Shown: positions 5,951 to 6,378 of the stretch, piece after piece
Layout of the letters: every line of letters starts with the position of its first letter
Numbering within the stretch: the stretch's first letter is position 1
Assembly (NCBI GenBank): GCA_902772085.1
Contig: CACXZL010000107.1
Coordinates: forward strand, 1 to 6,378
Source: an uncultured Coriobacteriaceae bacterium
GTDB lineage: Bacteria > Actinomycetota > Coriobacteriia > Coriobacteriales > Atopobiaceae
Length of the DNA stretch: 6,378 nt
Direction: 5' to 3'
Notes under the pieces: model-generated
The model's input: only the letters and a program-made list of their open reading frames with translations
Database searches by the model: none
What the model was told of the DNA's origin: nothing
Position numbers and translations under genes: made by a program

Positions 5951-6049
5951 GCATTGGTTTAGACTGCCCCGTTTGGGTACAAGCAAGGCAACCTAGTCAT
6001 CGTTTTTGGACCAATCGCTGAAGGGCTCGATGGCAAGCCGCTATGTTGG
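5951..6049 (+). ncRNA. Structured leader candidate of the GAF-domain gene
   Basis: An outer stem pairs 5951-5958 with 6010-6018 (ATTGGT with ACCAAT plus GC/GC across one bulged base). Within it GAC (5962-5964) pairs with GTC (5996-5998) and TGCC (5965-5968) with GGCA (5987-5990). Downstream GGCT (6024-6027) pairs with AGCC (6036-6039). CCAA (6011-6014) could instead pair with TTGG (6046-6049), which overlaps the Shine-Dalgarno. This is a switch-like layout, but no known riboswitch consensus was recognised; by eye it does not match the conserved core of the c-di-GMP-I class. Confidence 0.3.
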
Positions 6050-6052
6050 AGG
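6048..6052 (+). promoter_or_regulatory. Ribosome binding site of the GAF-domain gene
   Basis: GGAGG with 9 nt before the ATG at 6062. It supports this start. Its first two bases could pair with 6011-6012 in the alternative leader fold. Confidence 0.65.
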
Positions 6053-6061
6053 TTAACTGGT

Positions 6062-6378
6062 ATGGCAAAACCATACGCGTGCGTGGAAACGCCCGTGCAA
6101 TATGATTCTGTCGGCACCACCGCAGATAACGGTGTGTGCAAGGTGACTGAGAGGGAGCTGCTCACTTCCCATGTCGCCGTATCGGTGGCGCAAACGCTTT
6201 GTGGCGCCGGCTCTTTTGAGTCTGCGATTCAAGGCATGTTTCGCGTGCTCGGCCGGTCGTTGCATCCGAGTAGAGTCGGGTTTTTCGAATGGGATGATGA
6301 GACGTCGGGTGATTCTCTCGAGTGGCATGCGGAAGGATTGCGGTCGAGGACTGATGGCCATAAGAACGTAGTCAAAAG
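6062..6378 (+). CDS. GAF-domain signalling protein, N-terminal part (runs off the window)
   Basis: An open frame of 105 complete codons from an ATG with a good ribosome binding site, still open at the last base, so only the N-terminus is visible. After about 30 unrecognised residues, 31-105 resemble the start of a GAF domain: a helix (about 33-47), then FESAIQGMFRVLGRSL (52-67), RVGFFEWDDE (71-80) and LEWHAEGLRS (86-95). This pattern matches the 'RAYIFEFD...TYEWCAEGV' GAF type often placed before GGDEF and/or EAL domains in gut Firmicutes and Actinobacteria. The output domain is outside the window, so a c-di-GMP enzyme is a guess; a kinase or regulator is equally possible. No signal peptide or membrane segment is visible. 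Its leader appears structured, and the start codon lies in a small hairpin (6060-6076). Confidence 0.72.
   Translation, partial: MAKPYACVETPVQYDSVGTTADNGVCKVTERELLTSHVAVSVAQTLCGAGSFESAIQGMFRVLGRSLHPSRVGFFEWDDETSGDSLEWHAEGLRSRTDGHKNVVK

Noticed and set aside
5951..6049. c-di-GMP-I (GEMM) riboswitch
   Set aside because: A c-di-GMP switch would fit the context, but the conserved GGCAAA and GCAAAGCC core could not be placed. It is kept only as an unclassified structured leader.
5959..6361. Minus-strand frames (68 and 102 codons) over the GAF gene and its leader
   Set aside because: The plus-strand frame from 6062 has a Shine-Dalgarno and a GAF-like pattern and stays open to the edge. The minus-strand products show no domain.

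Overview
The window looks like part of a chromosome from an anaerobic, gut-type actinobacterium, most plausibly a member of the Coriobacteriia. This is inferred from moderately high GC, Ser/Ala-rich linkers after lipoprotein signal peptides, AGGAG-type ribosome binding sites, a GH13 alpha-glucosidase, and the start of a GAF-domain signalling gene of a kind common in that class. No rRNA, tRNA, CRISPR array, insertion sequence or integrase was found. Genus cannot be fixed by eye.

Layout: (1) 19-50, intrinsic terminator; (2) 83-1285, minus strand, lipoprotein of the HAD phosphohydrolase superfamily; (3) 1286-1614, divergent intergenic region with a minus-strand TATAAT box, a structured dyad element, a CRP-like half-site pair and an inverted repeat around a plus-strand -10; (4) 1615-3222, plus strand, secreted ADA2/ADGF-like adenosine deaminase lipoprotein; (5) 3241-3969, minus strand and convergent after 18 bp, membrane-anchored DNA/RNA non-specific endonuclease of the EndA/streptodornase type; (6) 3970-4103, divergent promoter region; (7) 4104-5792, plus strand, cytoplasmic GH13 alpha-glucosidase followed by one clear and one small terminator-like hairpin; (8) 5841-6061, AT-rich promoter-like DNA and then a leader with several stems; (9) 6062 to the window end, the 5' part of a gene whose N-terminus reads as a GAF domain, probably of a larger signalling protein.

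The first three genes all encode exported proteins that could act in sequence on extracellular nucleic acid: a nuclease, a phosphatase that might remove phosphate from nucleotides, and a deaminase that turns adenosine into inosine plus ammonia. They are not an operon (orientation -, +, -), and the phosphatase substrate is unknown, so this is a hypothesis from function and proximity. The alpha-glucosidase works on short imported alpha-glucosides and has no visible link to that trio. The 3' gene is probably regulated separately, possibly through its structured leader.
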